Positions 28,519 through 38,155 are shown, counted from the first letter of the stretch. The stretch is 64,000 bases of DNA from Flammeovirgaceae bacterium UBA6059 (GCA_002435755.1 DIYH01000010.1:16427-80426); one strand, 5' to 3'. A program made the numbers and translations. The notes: generated by a model not told the origin, from the letters alone.

Positions 28519-30261
28519 CTAGTCGTCGAATATCTTGACCTTGCTGGCAAATGTGCGCAAAATCACAGCGCTTACCAGAATGATAAACAGATATATACCT
28601 GCCATACTCCATTGACCAAAAATCACACTCCCCACAAAAAAGAGAATACAGTAAGCTAAAGCTATAGCAGCCAACCAACAAATAGTCAGGTAACCAATCT
28701 CTCCTGAATTAGCGCCATTTTGATAAGGTCCCCATCTACCTCTTGGTTGTATGCGATCATAAAAAGACCTCAATACTTTATCATCGGTTGGCTGTGTGAT
28801 AAGTGTAACCACAATCCATGCAACCGTAGTAAATCCTACAGTTACGAAGAATGAATTTGGGAACTCCATCCCAAAACCATATCGAGCGACACTATAACCA
28901 ACAAACGGGGCAATGATCGCAGTGATCTCACTCCATGCGTTCACGCGCCACCAGTACCACCTCAATATAAGCACCATGCCCAGGCCAGCTCCGCATTCCA
29001 TTAAAAACTGCCACACACCAGAGATATTGGTTATCTGAGAAGTGGCATACAAAGCTATCAGCATTACTATCAGCGTACCAACTCTTGATGCCATGACGAA
29101 CTGCTTTTCGGTAGCCTCAGGTTTGATGTATCGCTTGTATACATCATTGATAAGGTAGCTGGTACCCCAATTGAGTTGGGTGGATATGGTACTCATATAA
29201 GCAGCGAAGAAGGCGACCAATAACAAACCTCTAAGACCATCAGGCAAATAATCCTTCATGGCCATGACATAGCCCAGCTTTTTATCATCAGCTGGTAAGT
29301 CGGGATATAATACCAACGCAGCGAGTGCCACAATGATCCAGGGCCATGGACGAATACAATAATGTGCTATCTGAAAAAATAAGGTAGCATAAACAGCATG
29401 TTTCTCATTCTTAGCACTCATCATTCGCTGTGCGACATAACCACCTCCGCCAGGCTCGTTACCCGGATACCAACTCGCCCACCACTGTATACCAATAAAA
29501 GCCAGAAAGCTACCCAGGCTTAGAGATAAAGTAGTCGCTACATCCGCTACATCAGCCTCTCCTACTTGCGGAAAAAAACTAAAACTACTTGGAGGCAGAC
29601 TTGACTTGAGCCCTTCAATGCCGCTGACTTCTGAGGCATCTAGCACTAAAAAGGCTAATACAATGCTACCTGTCATTGCCATTAGAAACTGGATAACATC
29701 AGTGAAAGCTACCCCCAATAATCCTGAGGTAGCTGAGTAGATCACTACAATAACCATAGCCAGCGCCGTATACCAGAGCAATTGATCATCTGGGATATTA
29801 AAGAACACTTTGATCAGCGACATCAAAGCCACATTGACCCAGCCGATAACAAGAGAATTGAGAAACAAACCAAGGTATACTGCCTTAAAGCCACGTAGCA
29901 TTGAAGCCGCCCTACCGGAATAGCGGATCTCCACCAGTTCGACATCAGTTAATATATTCGCTCTGCGCCAGTACTTGGCAAAAAAGAAAGTGGTCAACAT
30001 ACCACCGGCAAGCATGTTCCACCAGAGCCAGTTACCTGCGATACCACTTTGAGCGACTAATTCGGTGACAGCAAGGGGTGTATCTGCAGCAAATGTAGTT
30101 GCCACCATAGAAGTACCTGCTATCCACCATGGGAGGTTTCTTCCACCAAGAAAAAAGCTTTCGATGTTCTTTCCCGCGGTGTTGCGAAAAGAAAGGCCTA
30201 CTCCAAGGATAAGCAGGGTAAAGAAGATAATAATAACGTAATCAAGCGTCGCTAATGCCAT
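28519..30261 (-). CDS. Sodium:solute symporter family protein
   Basis: The 580-residue membrane protein has the SSS layout of 13-14 helices. Family marks include FFLGGRNLPWWIAGTSMVAT near residue 38, ADTPLAVTELVAQ, and ATSGLLGVAFTDVIQF in the middle. It uses the Na+ gradient to import a solute; the substrate cannot be read from sequence. Several Bacteroidota SSS proteins of this size are annotated as sodium/sugar or sodium/amino-acid carriers. It starts at ATG 30261 and its stop abuts the murB start codon. Confidence 0.9.
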   Translation of the reverse strand: MALATLDYVIIIFFTLLILGVGLSFRNTAGKNIESFFLGGRNLPWWIAGTSMVATTFAADTPLAVTELVAQSGIAGNWLWWNMLAGGMLTTFFFAKYWRRANILTDVELVEIRYSGRAASMLRGFKAVYLGLFLNSLVIGWVNVALMSLIKVFFNIPDDQLLWYTALAMVIVVIYSATSGLLGVAFTDVIQFLMAMTGSIVLAFLVLDASEVSGIEGLKSSLPPSSFSFFPQVGEADVADVATTLSLSLGSFLAFIGIQWWASWYPGNEPGGGGYVAQRMMSAKNEKHAVYATLFFQIAHYCIRPWPWIIVALAALVLYPDLPADDKKLGYVMAMKDYLPDGLRGLLLVAFFAAYMSTISTQLNWGTSYLINDVYKRYIKPEATEKQFVMASRVGTLIVMLIALYATSQITNISGVWQFLMECGAGLGMVLILRWYWWRVNAWSEITAIIAPFVGYSVARYGFGMEFPNSFFVTVGFTTVAWIVVTLITQPTDDKVLRSFYDRIQPRGRWGPYQNGANSGEIGYLTICWLAAIALAYCILFFVGSVIFGQWSMAGIYLFIILVSAVILRTFASKVKIFDD

Positions 30262-30425
30262 GACGACAAATATGTTGAAAAGAGATTAGAAAGAGCTGAC
30301 TGACAGGGTTTACACCTACTCATTAAAGCAATATCTAGCTAGTCTTAACTGGGTCTTACACTCAAATTGATGATTGAAAATGGATAACACAAATCTCAAC
30401 TCTCCATTTTCCCTTGTCAATCTAA

Positions 30426-31136
30426 TCAAGCGATATTGGTGTATACCGCTTGTACATCATCATCGTCCTCTATCTTATCGAGCATCTTTTCTATCTCTTC
30501 CATCTGCTCTTCCGAGAACTCAACAGGTGTGGTAGGGATACGCTTTAGCAATGCTTTATCCACTTCGATATTCAGTTCCTCAAATGCTTTGGATAAGGTA
30601 CCAAAGTTGGTGTAGTCACCGTAGACGTAAACACGACCATCATTTTCTTCGATTTCCTCCAGCCCGGCATCAATCAGTTCAAGTTCCATCTCCTCCAGGT
30701 CCATCTCTTCGGTTTTGTCAAACTCAAAACTCGCCTTACGATTGAACATAAACTCAAGAGATCCATTAGGAACTATGCCTCCACCGGATTTGCTGAAATA
30801 AGCCTTTACATTGGCTACCGTACGCGTCGTATTGTCAGTAGCACACTCTACAAACACTAGTACCCCGTGAGGGCCTTTGCCTTCATAGTTGACTTCTGTG
30901 TACTCGGCTGCATCTTTACCCTCCGCACGTTTGATCGCATTTTCGATGTTGTCCTTGGGCATATTTTCCGCCTTGGCATTCTGGATGGCAGTTCTTAGCT
31001 TGGCGTTCATTTCCGGGTCACCTCCACCCTCCTTTGCCGCTACGGTGATAGCTTTTGCCAGCTTCGGAAATATTTTGGACATCTTGTCCCAACGCTTCTC
31101 TTTAGCTGCTCGCCTATATTCAAATGCTCTTCCCAT
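30426..31136 (-). CDS. yebC: YebC/PmpR (TACO1-like) protein
   Basis: I use the ATG at 31136, giving the canonical MGRAFEYRRAAKEKRWDKMS; a codon nine bases upstream is also open. The 236-residue cytoplasmic protein has the three-domain YebC build: the basic N-terminal helical part, AKAENMPKDNIENAIKRA, the YEGKGPHGVLVFVECATDN core and the acidic C-terminal part (residues 140-236). YebC-type proteins were first called transcription regulators; recent work ties the family to relief of ribosome stalling at proline stretches. It stands alone and is conserved as a single-copy gene in most bacteria. Confidence 0.95.
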   Translation of the reverse strand: MGRAFEYRRAAKEKRWDKMSKIFPKLAKAITVAAKEGGGDPEMNAKLRTAIQNAKAENMPKDNIENAIKRAEGKDAAEYTEVNYEGKGPHGVLVFVECATDNTTRTVANVKAYFSKSGGGIVPNGSLEFMFNRKASFEFDKTEEMDLEEMELELIDAGLEEIEENDGRVYVYGDYTNFGTLSKAFEELNIEVDKALLKRIPTTPVEFSEEQMEEIEKMLDKIEDDDDVQAVYTNIA

Positions 31137-31271
31137 GACAATCAAATATTAAAGGACACAAAAATATAAATCCTCATGATTCGATCATCATACAGATTCC
31201 TATATTCAGCACTACCTGTTCGACCCAAGTGTTATTGTTTGTATTGCCCTCCTGACCTTGTAAATTAGCTT

Positions 31272-31793
31272 ATGGCAGAATTCATTTCTACTGTTGAAGA
31301 CTTTAATAATGAACTTTGGCGTCATCATTTAACTGTACCTGAGGCAATAGCACAGCAGTTTATAGAAGGTGATAATAGACGGGTCATTTGTACCATAATG
31401 GATAAGCACAAGATGAATTGTGCGCTTATGGCCGCCAAGGATTATTGGTTTATTCTAATTAATAAAGGGGTAAGAAACAGCCTTGGGCTCAACACCGGTG
31501 ATAAGGTGAACTTGCGCTTAGAAAAGGATCGCTCCGAATATGGCATGAAGGTACCGGACGAAATGCTAGCGGTTATGGATCAGGACGAAACAGGGACAAA
31601 GTTTTTCAAGGCGCTCACCATGGGAAAACAGCGCAGTTTACTCTATCTGGTTAACAAAGTAAAGAATACCAACAGCAGGATCAACAAAGCCCTGGCGATC
31701 ATGGACCACCTCAATGAAACTGAGGGAAAACTCGATTTCAAAGCACTAAATGTGAAGATTAAAGAGTTTAACCAAAGAGGCAAGTTGCGGTAA
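31272..31793 (+). CDS. YdeI/OmpD-associated family protein
   Basis: The 173-residue protein has an N-terminal DUF1905-like beta domain (about 2-95; TVEDFNNELWRHHLTVPEAI, RRVICTIMDKHKMNCALMAA) and a C-terminal helical OmdA-type segment (about 105-170; KALTMGKQRSLLYLVNKVKN). This is the usual YdeI/OmpD-associated build. It is a predicted cytoplasmic protein without known activity. Its stop lies one base before the convergent Uma2 gene. Confidence 0.78.
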   Translation: MAEFISTVEDFNNELWRHHLTVPEAIAQQFIEGDNRRVICTIMDKHKMNCALMAAKDYWFILINKGVRNSLGLNTGDKVNLRLEKDRSEYGMKVPDEMLAVMDQDETGTKFFKALTMGKQRSLLYLVNKVKNTNSRINKALAIMDHLNETEGKLDFKALNVKIKEFNQRGKLR

Positions 31794-31794
31794 T

Positions 31795-32361
31795 TCAACC
31801 CTTGTAAAACACGTCGCTCAAAGTCAAAGAACTACCTTGATTCCCCGCAGCGATACTTTGATTAGGCTCGCTATAAACCCTTGTTTTGGTGTATCGATTA
31901 CCAACCAATTCAGAATAGACTTCTATAAGTTCGCTACGGATATCTACTATCCAATACTCTGCTATACCGCCGGAAGCATACAACTCCTTTTTAGTCGTCT
32001 TGTCGAAAGACAAAGTAGAGTCCGATATCTCAACCAACAAAAAAACCTCCGCAGCAACAGGGTGAGCCTCAGCATAATAGTCAGCTTTATACTTAACTAC
32101 AGCAATATCCGGCTCAGGCTCTGAAATACCATTAATCACTACCGGGTTTTGTGTGCGAACGTACCATTGATCATTAACGGTGCGTATTAGTGTGGCTAGT
32201 CGGCCTAGAACAGCTGCGTGTTTTGTACCAATTGGGCTCATCTTATTGATGATTTCTCCATTGATCAGCTCGACTTTCTCTTCTGGTGACAAAATACCAG
32301 ACTCAGCCATTTTGTAGTATTCCTCCCTTGTGATCAATCTTTTGCCTACTAGCACTTCCAT
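31795..32361 (-). CDS. Uma2-family (DUF820) restriction-endonuclease-fold protein
   Basis: I place the start at ATG 32361 (MEVLVGKRLITREEYYKMAE); upstream in-frame codons would run into the divergent aminotransferase gene. The 188-residue protein has the Uma2 core: PEEKVELINGEII, the nuclease motif PEPDIAVVK, and VAAEVFLLVEISDSTLSFDKTTKKE (strand with E-x-S, then the conserved Lys). Uma2 proteins have the PD-(D/E)xK nuclease fold and are very common in cyanobacteria and Bacteroidota; their biological role is unsettled. Confidence 0.88.
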   Translation of the reverse strand: MEVLVGKRLITREEYYKMAESGILSPEEKVELINGEIINKMSPIGTKHAAVLGRLATLIRTVNDQWYVRTQNPVVINGISEPEPDIAVVKYKADYYAEAHPVAAEVFLLVEISDSTLSFDKTTKKELYASGGIAEYWIVDIRSELIEVYSELVGNRYTKTRVYSEPNQSIAAGNQGSSLTLSDVFYKG

Positions 32362-32450
32362 GGGTACGTCGAAAAGTCTTACTTTAAAGTTAATCAATGA
32401 GTAGTTACGCACGAAAAACCTACTACCGCGAAACACAGAGACAACATTCC

Positions 32451-33758
32451 ATGCAGCATCAATCAATCAGTCAAAGAGGCCGAAAAGCAGCACAAACAGT
32501 GCTCAGATCAGACTTTGAAGTCTACTTCGAAGCAGTTCAAAACATCTATCATCCGGTGGATAATTCTGAGGGCACTTTTCCCCTCAATGTGGCTGAAAAT
32601 AAGCTCTGCTGGCCCATACTTAAGGATAAGTTGCAATCGATCTCCAGGACCAACGATATACCGGATTGGGTGGCCGGATACACGGATGCAAAAGGGGACT
32701 TTGCTTTCAGACAAGCCATTGCCTCATTTATGAAACAACATCTTACGCACCGTCCTATTGATCCGGAGCATATAGCAACCTCAGCCGGAGCAACGGCCGT
32801 GATCGAAATGACGACCCAAATCCTATGTAACTCAGGTGATGTAGCTGTATTTCCTGCTCCATCTTATCCCGTATACAAGCAAGACATTGGCAACAAGTCA
32901 GGAGTTGAGAGGTACGACCTTACCACTTACCGTGATTTCATGCAACTGATCAATGGTCCAAATTTGACTATCGATCATCTGGAAGCAGCAAGAAAGGATA
33001 TTGAACAACAAGGTAAAAGATTCCGACTCCTTGTGCTCACATCACCTGACAACCCAACAGGTAAGATATACAGCCTCCAGCATTTGAAAGAACTGGCGAC
33101 ATACTGTATCGAACATCAGATACATCTGATAGTCAATGAGATTTATGGTCTTTCGCTGATTGACACCCGGCATCCGGGCATCTGCAAAGACTATATTGAT
33201 CATCAGGTATTCACTTCATTCGCTCAAGTAATACAGGAGCTTCAAAGCGATTACCTGCATCTGTGGTATGCTTTGTCCAAAGATTTCGGCGCATCAGGCC
33301 TTAGGGTCGGATTGGTCTACTCACTTAATAAGACCTTCCTCAAGGGCTACAACAACTACAATGCACCCCACATGGTCTCTAATCACACCCAGTGGTTGTT
33401 TCAAATGGTTTTTGAAGATCACGATTTTCTCACCGAATATATCAAGACCAATCAAGCCCGGCTTACTGCATCGTATGTGGCCTTTACTTCGATGCTCAAG
33501 TCCAATAGTATTCCGTATGTTCCTGCATCAGGTAGTCTTTTCATATGGGCTGACTTCTCCAGGCTCCTATCGGAAAGTAGTCAGGAAGCCGAAGACACGC
33601 TTTGGCTTGATGTTTACAAAGAGACAGGTATTCTCTTAACGCCAGGGCAAGGGTTTGGACATGAGGGCAAAGGCCAATTTAGGATTGTGTATAGCTGCTT
33701 TCCAATCGAAAAACTTCAAGTGGCCATTGATCGATTGGATCAGTATCTAGTAGGTTGA
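32451..33758 (+). CDS. PLP-dependent class I/II aminotransferase (ACC-synthase-like)
   Basis: The 435-residue enzyme has the fold-type I aminotransferase pattern. The N-terminus with FPLNVAENKLCWPIL resembles ACC synthases; the cofactor phosphate loop appears as TSAGATAVIEM, the pyridine Asp in SPDNPTGKIYS (D-N-P-TG), the cofactor Lys277 in ALSKDFGASGLRVG, and the C-terminal carboxylate Arg in KGQFRIVYSC. I chose ATG 32451; an ATG at 32397 adds 18 residues and overlaps the region upstream of the Uma2 gene. Possible reactions are transamination or ACC-type beta/gamma elimination; the substrate is unknown. Confidence 0.88.
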   Translation: MQHQSISQRGRKAAQTVLRSDFEVYFEAVQNIYHPVDNSEGTFPLNVAENKLCWPILKDKLQSISRTNDIPDWVAGYTDAKGDFAFRQAIASFMKQHLTHRPIDPEHIATSAGATAVIEMTTQILCNSGDVAVFPAPSYPVYKQDIGNKSGVERYDLTTYRDFMQLINGPNLTIDHLEAARKDIEQQGKRFRLLVLTSPDNPTGKIYSLQHLKELATYCIEHQIHLIVNEIYGLSLIDTRHPGICKDYIDHQVFTSFAQVIQELQSDYLHLWYALSKDFGASGLRVGLVYSLNKTFLKGYNNYNAPHMVSNHTQWLFQMVFEDHDFLTEYIKTNQARLTASYVAFTSMLKSNSIPYVPASGSLFIWADFSRLLSESSQEAEDTLWLDVYKETGILLTPGQGFGHEGKGQFRIVYSCFPIEKLQVAIDRLDQYLVG

Positions 33759-33761
33759 TGA

Positions 33762-34106
33762 CTAATCATCACGACTAACGAGCCACTTTGTCATAGCAAT
33801 CCAAAATGGGCTAGTCAAAATTGTGATCGCAATGACGATGATAGTCATCTGGTAGGCAAAGTTGGTGATGATACCATGACTCTGACCAACTGAGGCTAAC
33901 ACAAAGCTGAACTCACCGATCTGGGCCAGCAAAGCACCGCCAAAAATCGCTTCGTGCCAATTGCTGCCTAGAGATTTCAATGCGAATGTGTTGATACCGT
34001 GATTAGAGACATAAGCCGCAAACACAACGAGCGCAACAGTCATGATATGTTCGAACAGAAAATCAAGATCAATAAGTAAAACTACCTCACGCTTAAAAGT
34101 TATCTT
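33762..34106 (-). pseudogene. C-terminal remnant of a CPA2 (KefB-type) cation/proton antiporter
   Basis: Open codons on the reverse strand from 34106 down to 33762 encode about 114 residues matching the end of the CPA2 membrane domain: VVLLIDLDFLFEHI, ALKSLGSNWHEAIFGGALLA, QIGEFSFVLASVGQSHG and the last helix FWIAMTKWLVSRDD. Homologues have 10-13 helices in about 380 or more residues; only the last three or four remain. Upstream of the break an in-frame TAG (34107-34109) stops the frame and no more antiporter-like sequence is found. The only ATG (34043) lies inside a helix region. I regard this as a decayed gene fragment; a functional short protein is unlikely. Confidence 0.72.
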
Positions 34107-34138
34107 CTACCAAATATCAAGTACGAGAATAGAAACAT

Positions 34139-34516
34139 CTATGTAAACCAAAATTCGAACCATTCTTTAACCTTAAGCCAGAGTGGTTTTTTGTACATCT
34201 TAGGTTTCAGGTCAAAAAAATTGAGCATGTCAGGGTCATTATTAAGATGGACCGCCTGATAGGCATCAATGCCTTCAAATTCTGACTTTATAGACGGTTT
34301 AGCCCCATGCTCCATTAAGAACTTCACTACCTCCAGGTGATTGTTCTTGACCGCCTCTATCAAAGCTGTCGTCAAAAACTCGGGATGCTGGTAGTTGGGA
34401 TCAATCCCATTCCTGATATGGTATCGTACAACTTCCACATCGCCGCGCTCGGCAGCATAGAACATATCTTTCCAGTCTCCTCCTGACATAACCTTGCTAT
34501 TTAGCTTAATGCTCAT
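34139..34516 (-). CDS. Small ankyrin-repeat protein
   Basis: The 125-residue protein has two to three ankyrin repeats: KDMFYAAERGDVEVVRYHIR with NGIDPN (about 15-45), TALIEAVKNNHLEVVKFLME with HGAKPS (about 50-80), and a weaker third unit near 85-100. The end (WLKVKEWFEFWFT) is rich in aromatics. No signal peptide is visible, so it is probably cytoplasmic and binds a protein partner. It lies between the antiporter remnant and glnS, read away from glnS, and might once have shared a transcript with the antiporter. Confidence 0.85.
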   Translation of the reverse strand: MSIKLNSKVMSGGDWKDMFYAAERGDVEVVRYHIRNGIDPNYQHPEFLTTALIEAVKNNHLEVVKFLMEHGAKPSIKSEFEGIDAYQAVHLNNDPDMLNFFDLKPKMYKKPLWLKVKEWFEFWFT

Positions 34517-34665
34517 ATAACTATAATTCTTATCAATTGATTTGTACCCAACCGCAACTCAGCGCTTTTGGACAGGGCCAATCAGTAGTTCTTATTAATT
34601 CTATCTCTCCTCCATTCCCTTTTGCATTGCTTCTGTTTTTATTTGCGCTTCAAATAGTCACAAGT

Positions 34666-36342
34666 ATGGATACTCCCAAGAAGGAATCGCTCAATTTCAT
34701 TGAACAGATGATAGAAAAGGATCTTGATTCAGGCAAACATCAGACGGTCAAGACCCGCTTCCCTCCAGAGCCAAATGGTTACCTGCACATTGGCCATGCC
34801 AAGTCTATTTGTCTCAATTTTGGCCTTGCCGAAAAGTACAATGGTACGTGCAATCTCCGGTTTGATGACACTAACCCTGAGAAAGAAGAGGTGGAATATG
34901 TTGACAGTATCAAAACTGACATCAAGTGGCTGGGTTTTGACTGGGAAGATAGGGAATACTATGCGTCGGACTATTTTAACACACTTTATAGCTATGCGAT
35001 CCAGCTAATCAAAGACGGAAAGGCTTACATCGATGAGCTGTCCAAAGAAGAGTTTGCAGCCATCAAAGGTAGCCCTACCGTTCCTGGTAAGGAGAGCCCC
35101 TACCGGAACAGGCCCTTAGAGGAGAACCTTACACTCTTTGAGGAAATGAAGTCCGGAAGACATCCAGAAGGTAAGATGGCGCTTCGCGCCAAGATTGATA
35201 TGTCATCACCCAACATGCATATGCGCGACCCTATCCTTTACCGTGTAAAGCATGCCTCTCATCATCGTACAGGAAACCAGTGGTGTGTCTATCCTTCCTA
35301 TGACTTTGCCCATGGGCAATCTGATAGCTTGGAGGAGATCAACTACTCGCTTTGCACACTAGAGTTTGAAGTACATCGACCACTCTACGAATGGTTGATA
35401 GAAAACCTTGGCATATATCCTTCGAAACAGACCGAATTTGCCCGGCTTAATCTAAGCTACACGATCGTAAGCAAGCGTAGTTTGAGAGAGCTAGTGGAAG
35501 GCAACTATGTCAGCGGCTGGGATGATCCTCGCATGCCTACCATATCTGGTATTAGGCGCAGGGGCTTTACACCTACCGCAATCAGGAAGTTTGCCGACAC
35601 CATAGGAGTAGCTAAGCGCAACGGCATCACGGATGTGGCGGTACTTGAGCACGCTGTACGCGAAGACTTGAATAAAGTAGCTCCAAGGGTGTTTGGCATC
35701 ATGGATCCTGTCAAGTTGGTCATTACCAACTGGCCTGAAGGGAAAACTGAGACCATGACGGCCATTAACAACCCTGAAGATGAATCGGCGGGCACTCGTG
35801 AGATGCCGTTTACACGAGAGCTCTATATCGATAGGTCCGACTTCAAAGAAGACCCTCCAAGTCCCAGGAAATGGTACCGACTGGGTCCTGAAAGAGAGGT
35901 ACGATTAAAGTCCGGATACATCATCAAATGTACTGGATTCAAAAAAGGTGATAATGGAGAGGTCGAGGAGATTTATGCAGAGTATGATCCCGAAACACGC
36001 AGTGGTCAGGACACTTCCGGCAAGAAGGTAAAGGGTACCCTTGGCTGGGTATCTGCGGACCATGCTGTGAAGGGTGCTGAGATCCGTCTTTATGATAGAC
36101 TCTTCCTAACGGAAAACCTTGGCACAATAGAAGATGACTTCAAAAATCATCTTAACCCCGACTCACTGACAATAACGAAAAAGGCTGTTCTGGAACCGTC
36201 CCTTGCAAATGCTAAAGTGGGAGACATCTTCCAGTTTGAGCGCATCGGGTACTTCAGAGTAGACGAGGACACTACAGACAATCAACTGGTCTTCAACAGG
36301 ACCATCACACTCAGGGACAACTGGGCTAGGAAGAATGGATAA
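34666..36342 (+). CDS. glnS: Glutaminyl-tRNA synthetase
   Basis: The ATG at 34666 gives MDTPKKESLNFIEQMIEKDL, the normal N-terminus; the reading frame is open further upstream (to 34537) but that part is hydrophobic and not family-like. The 558-residue class I enzyme has FPPEPNGYLHIGHAKSICL (HIGH at 41-44), DDTNPEKE, and the KMSKS equivalent VSKRS (268-272). The beta-barrel anticodon-binding half follows from about residue 340. Its presence means Gln-tRNA is made directly. Its last eight bases overlap a tiny zinc-ribbon gene. Confidence 0.96.
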   Translation: MDTPKKESLNFIEQMIEKDLDSGKHQTVKTRFPPEPNGYLHIGHAKSICLNFGLAEKYNGTCNLRFDDTNPEKEEVEYVDSIKTDIKWLGFDWEDREYYASDYFNTLYSYAIQLIKDGKAYIDELSKEEFAAIKGSPTVPGKESPYRNRPLEENLTLFEEMKSGRHPEGKMALRAKIDMSSPNMHMRDPILYRVKHASHHRTGNQWCVYPSYDFAHGQSDSLEEINYSLCTLEFEVHRPLYEWLIENLGIYPSKQTEFARLNLSYTIVSKRSLRELVEGNYVSGWDDPRMPTISGIRRRGFTPTAIRKFADTIGVAKRNGITDVAVLEHAVREDLNKVAPRVFGIMDPVKLVITNWPEGKTETMTAINNPEDESAGTREMPFTRELYIDRSDFKEDPPSPRKWYRLGPEREVRLKSGYIIKCTGFKKGDNGEVEEIYAEYDPETRSGQDTSGKKVKGTLGWVSADHAVKGAEIRLYDRLFLTENLGTIEDDFKNHLNPDSLTITKKAVLEPSLANAKVGDIFQFERIGYFRVDEDTTDNQLVFNRTITLRDNWARKNG

Positions 36343-36493
36343 AAAGAAGGAATGTCCCAGCTGTGCCATGGAAGTGGATACAGACAGTACTATATGCCCT
36401 ATTTGCGCCTACGAATTTCCGGAGAGCAACTCAGGCTTACAACTCGTAGCTATGGGGCTGCTGATTGTGATTCTCCTTTATTGGATACTTTAA
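36335..36493 (+). CDS. 52-residue zinc-ribbon membrane peptide
   Basis: The ATG at 36335 lies inside the last codons of glnS (eight-base overlap, different frame) and the ORF ends with TAA at 36491-36493. The peptide has a zinc ribbon of two CPxC knuckles (CPSCAMEV at 7-14 and CPICAYEF at 21-28) and one C-terminal helix (LQLVAMGLLIVILLYWIL). This is a common architecture of tiny zinc-ribbon membrane proteins. The paired cysteines with correct spacing make coding very likely. Translation is probably coupled to glnS. Function unknown. Confidence 0.72.
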   Translation: MDKKKECPSCAMEVDTDSTICPICAYEFPESNSGLQLVAMGLLIVILLYWIL

Positions 36494-36499
36494 ATTTTA

Positions 36500-37006
36500 C
36501 TATTTGATCCTTCGTGCAAACATCACGCCCGGCCATGGGAACATATAACTTAGAGGTCTTCCTATGTACCAAGCGGTGGAAAGCGACGCTTTGAACAGCC
36601 AATTCTCTCCAAGGTCTTTGCGATAGCCGAAGCTTGTAAATGAAATAACATCAAATGTTCTTTCTTTTTCACTAGTTGCTCCTTCTCCAAAGGACTCGAA
36701 GCGGATGTAAGGCGTAAGCCCCAATCCCAATTCCCACCGCTTACCTAGAGTGTAGTAAGTGGATAGAGGAAGAAATACATCGACTGTTCTTCCATGGATC
36801 CCTCTATGACCTACTGACATTAGAGACAAACCGCCCCTAAATCCAAAGAAATTCCCATTGTCCATCTTCTTCATCTCATGTAGATAACTCAGAGAGTAAA
36901 AACCACCATGCCCTAATAGTTCGACAGCAATAAAGCTCTTGTTTTGACTAAAACTCTGATAGCATAAAGCAAAAAGTATCGTACAGGTAAAAAATATCTT
37001 TCTCAT
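36500..37006 (-). CDS. Exported beta-barrel-like protein
   Basis: From ATG 37006 the protein begins MRKIFFTCTILFALCYQSFS, a clean signal peptide; an upstream start at 37042 would add 12 residues before it. The mature part (about 148 residues) has alternating strands such as FFGFRGGLSLMSVG, YYTLGKRWELGLGLTPYIRF and DVISFTSFGYRKDLGENWLF, typical of a small outer-membrane barrel with short turns. Family not recognised. It is convergent with the small zinc-ribbon gene. Confidence 0.75.
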   Translation of the reverse strand: MRKIFFTCTILFALCYQSFSQNKSFIAVELLGHGGFYSLSYLHEMKKMDNGNFFGFRGGLSLMSVGHRGIHGRTVDVFLPLSTYYTLGKRWELGLGLTPYIRFESFGEGATSEKERTFDVISFTSFGYRKDLGENWLFKASLSTAWYIGRPLSYMFPWPGVMFARRIK

Positions 37007-37198
37007 AACATCTATTCTAGTAAGATACTCGATTTTGAGCACAATCGAAATATTCCAAACCTATGGCATCACATAGGGTTCTAATGAATCTACTGATTAT
37101 GATTCCAGCTTTATTGGATATTGTGATTTTTATCAGGCACAGAGGCTTTGGTTGAACTTACCTTTGTCATGACTGGTTAAATCTTAAATCTACAATCC

Positions 37199-38152
37199 AT
37201 GAAGTATCTAACCCTTTTCTTCCTCACCCTGCTTTTTAGTATTGGATGTCAGAGTCCTGCCCAGACGCCAAAAGACGTCACATCCCAAGTGGTACAAACC
37301 TTCGATAGTAGGCAATTCGGCGAGCACTGGTACGATGGGCTTGGAGAACTCACAGGTTATGAGTTGACTCAAGCCCGCTATGGCCAGCTCCACAAAGGAG
37401 AGGCGGTCATGATCTTCGTGACCGAACCATTCTCTAAAAGCAAGCAGGTTAAACTCGACAATCATGACAACAGCAACCCGGACCAGTCTAGCGTGTTGAA
37501 ACTTAACTTTACCAAGAAATTCCTGACTGGGATATATCCCTATTCGATGATGCTTTCAACATTTACGCCTGTAGATGGAGGACAAAGCACTCCTCCTCTC
37601 AAGATCACCATGAGTTCGCAAGAGTGGTGCGGCCAGACTTTTACCCAGCTCAACCAAAGAGGCGCTGGTTTTGATGCCTCTACTTATTCCTATTTCGAGT
37701 CAGAGGGAGATCGTCAATTCAAAATCAATGAAACATTCACCGAAGATGAACTTTGGACACGCATCAGGCTCAATCCATCAGAGTTACCTACCGGAAAAGT
37801 AGACATGATACCTGGCATATTTTATCAGAGACTCAAGCATTCTGATAAGTCTGTCGAAAGCGCGAACGTGAGCCTTACTTCCGTAGACTCAAGTATGATG
37901 GCCAATACTGCGCATCAGGTCTACGAAATTGATTATCCCACTACCAATCGTAACCTTAAGATCTACTTCGACACCAGCTACCCTCATGCTATTCTCGGGT
38001 GGGAGGAGACAGCCAGAAGTGGCTATGGTGTTAGTGCTAAACCATTGACCACAACCGCCAGACGTTTAGGTACCATCCGCACCCCCTACTGGCAACAAAA
38101 CCAAAATCAGCACAGGATGGTTAGGGAGCAGTTGGGATTGAGCGCCGAGTGA
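37199..38152 (+). CDS. Conserved lipoprotein of unknown function
   Basis: The 317-residue protein has a lipoprotein signal (MKYLTLFFLTLLFSIGC, Cys17). The mature part is beta-rich and lacks catalytic motifs I can name. Recognisable stretches are FGEHWYDGLGELTGYELTQA, FVTEPFSKSKQVKLDN, MSSQEWCGQTFTQLNQRG and the end ARRLGTIRTPYWQQNQNQ. I recall similar Bacteroidota proteins carrying a misleading Maf-like name; nothing here resembles the Maf nucleotide pyrophosphatase. It ends three bases before the convergent permease stop. Confidence 0.78.
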   Translation: MKYLTLFFLTLLFSIGCQSPAQTPKDVTSQVVQTFDSRQFGEHWYDGLGELTGYELTQARYGQLHKGEAVMIFVTEPFSKSKQVKLDNHDNSNPDQSSVLKLNFTKKFLTGIYPYSMMLSTFTPVDGGQSTPPLKITMSSQEWCGQTFTQLNQRGAGFDASTYSYFESEGDRQFKINETFTEDELWTRIRLNPSELPTGKVDMIPGIFYQRLKHSDKSVESANVSLTSVDSSMMANTAHQVYEIDYPTTNRNLKIYFDTSYPHAILGWEETARSGYGVSAKPLTTTARRLGTIRTPYWQQNQNQHRMVREQLGLSAE

Positions 38153-38155
38153 TCT

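Noticed and set aside
31795..32466. Longer 223-residue reading of the Uma2 gene
   Set aside because: The extra N-terminus is not family-like and runs into the divergent aminotransferase gene; the start at 32361 fits the family.
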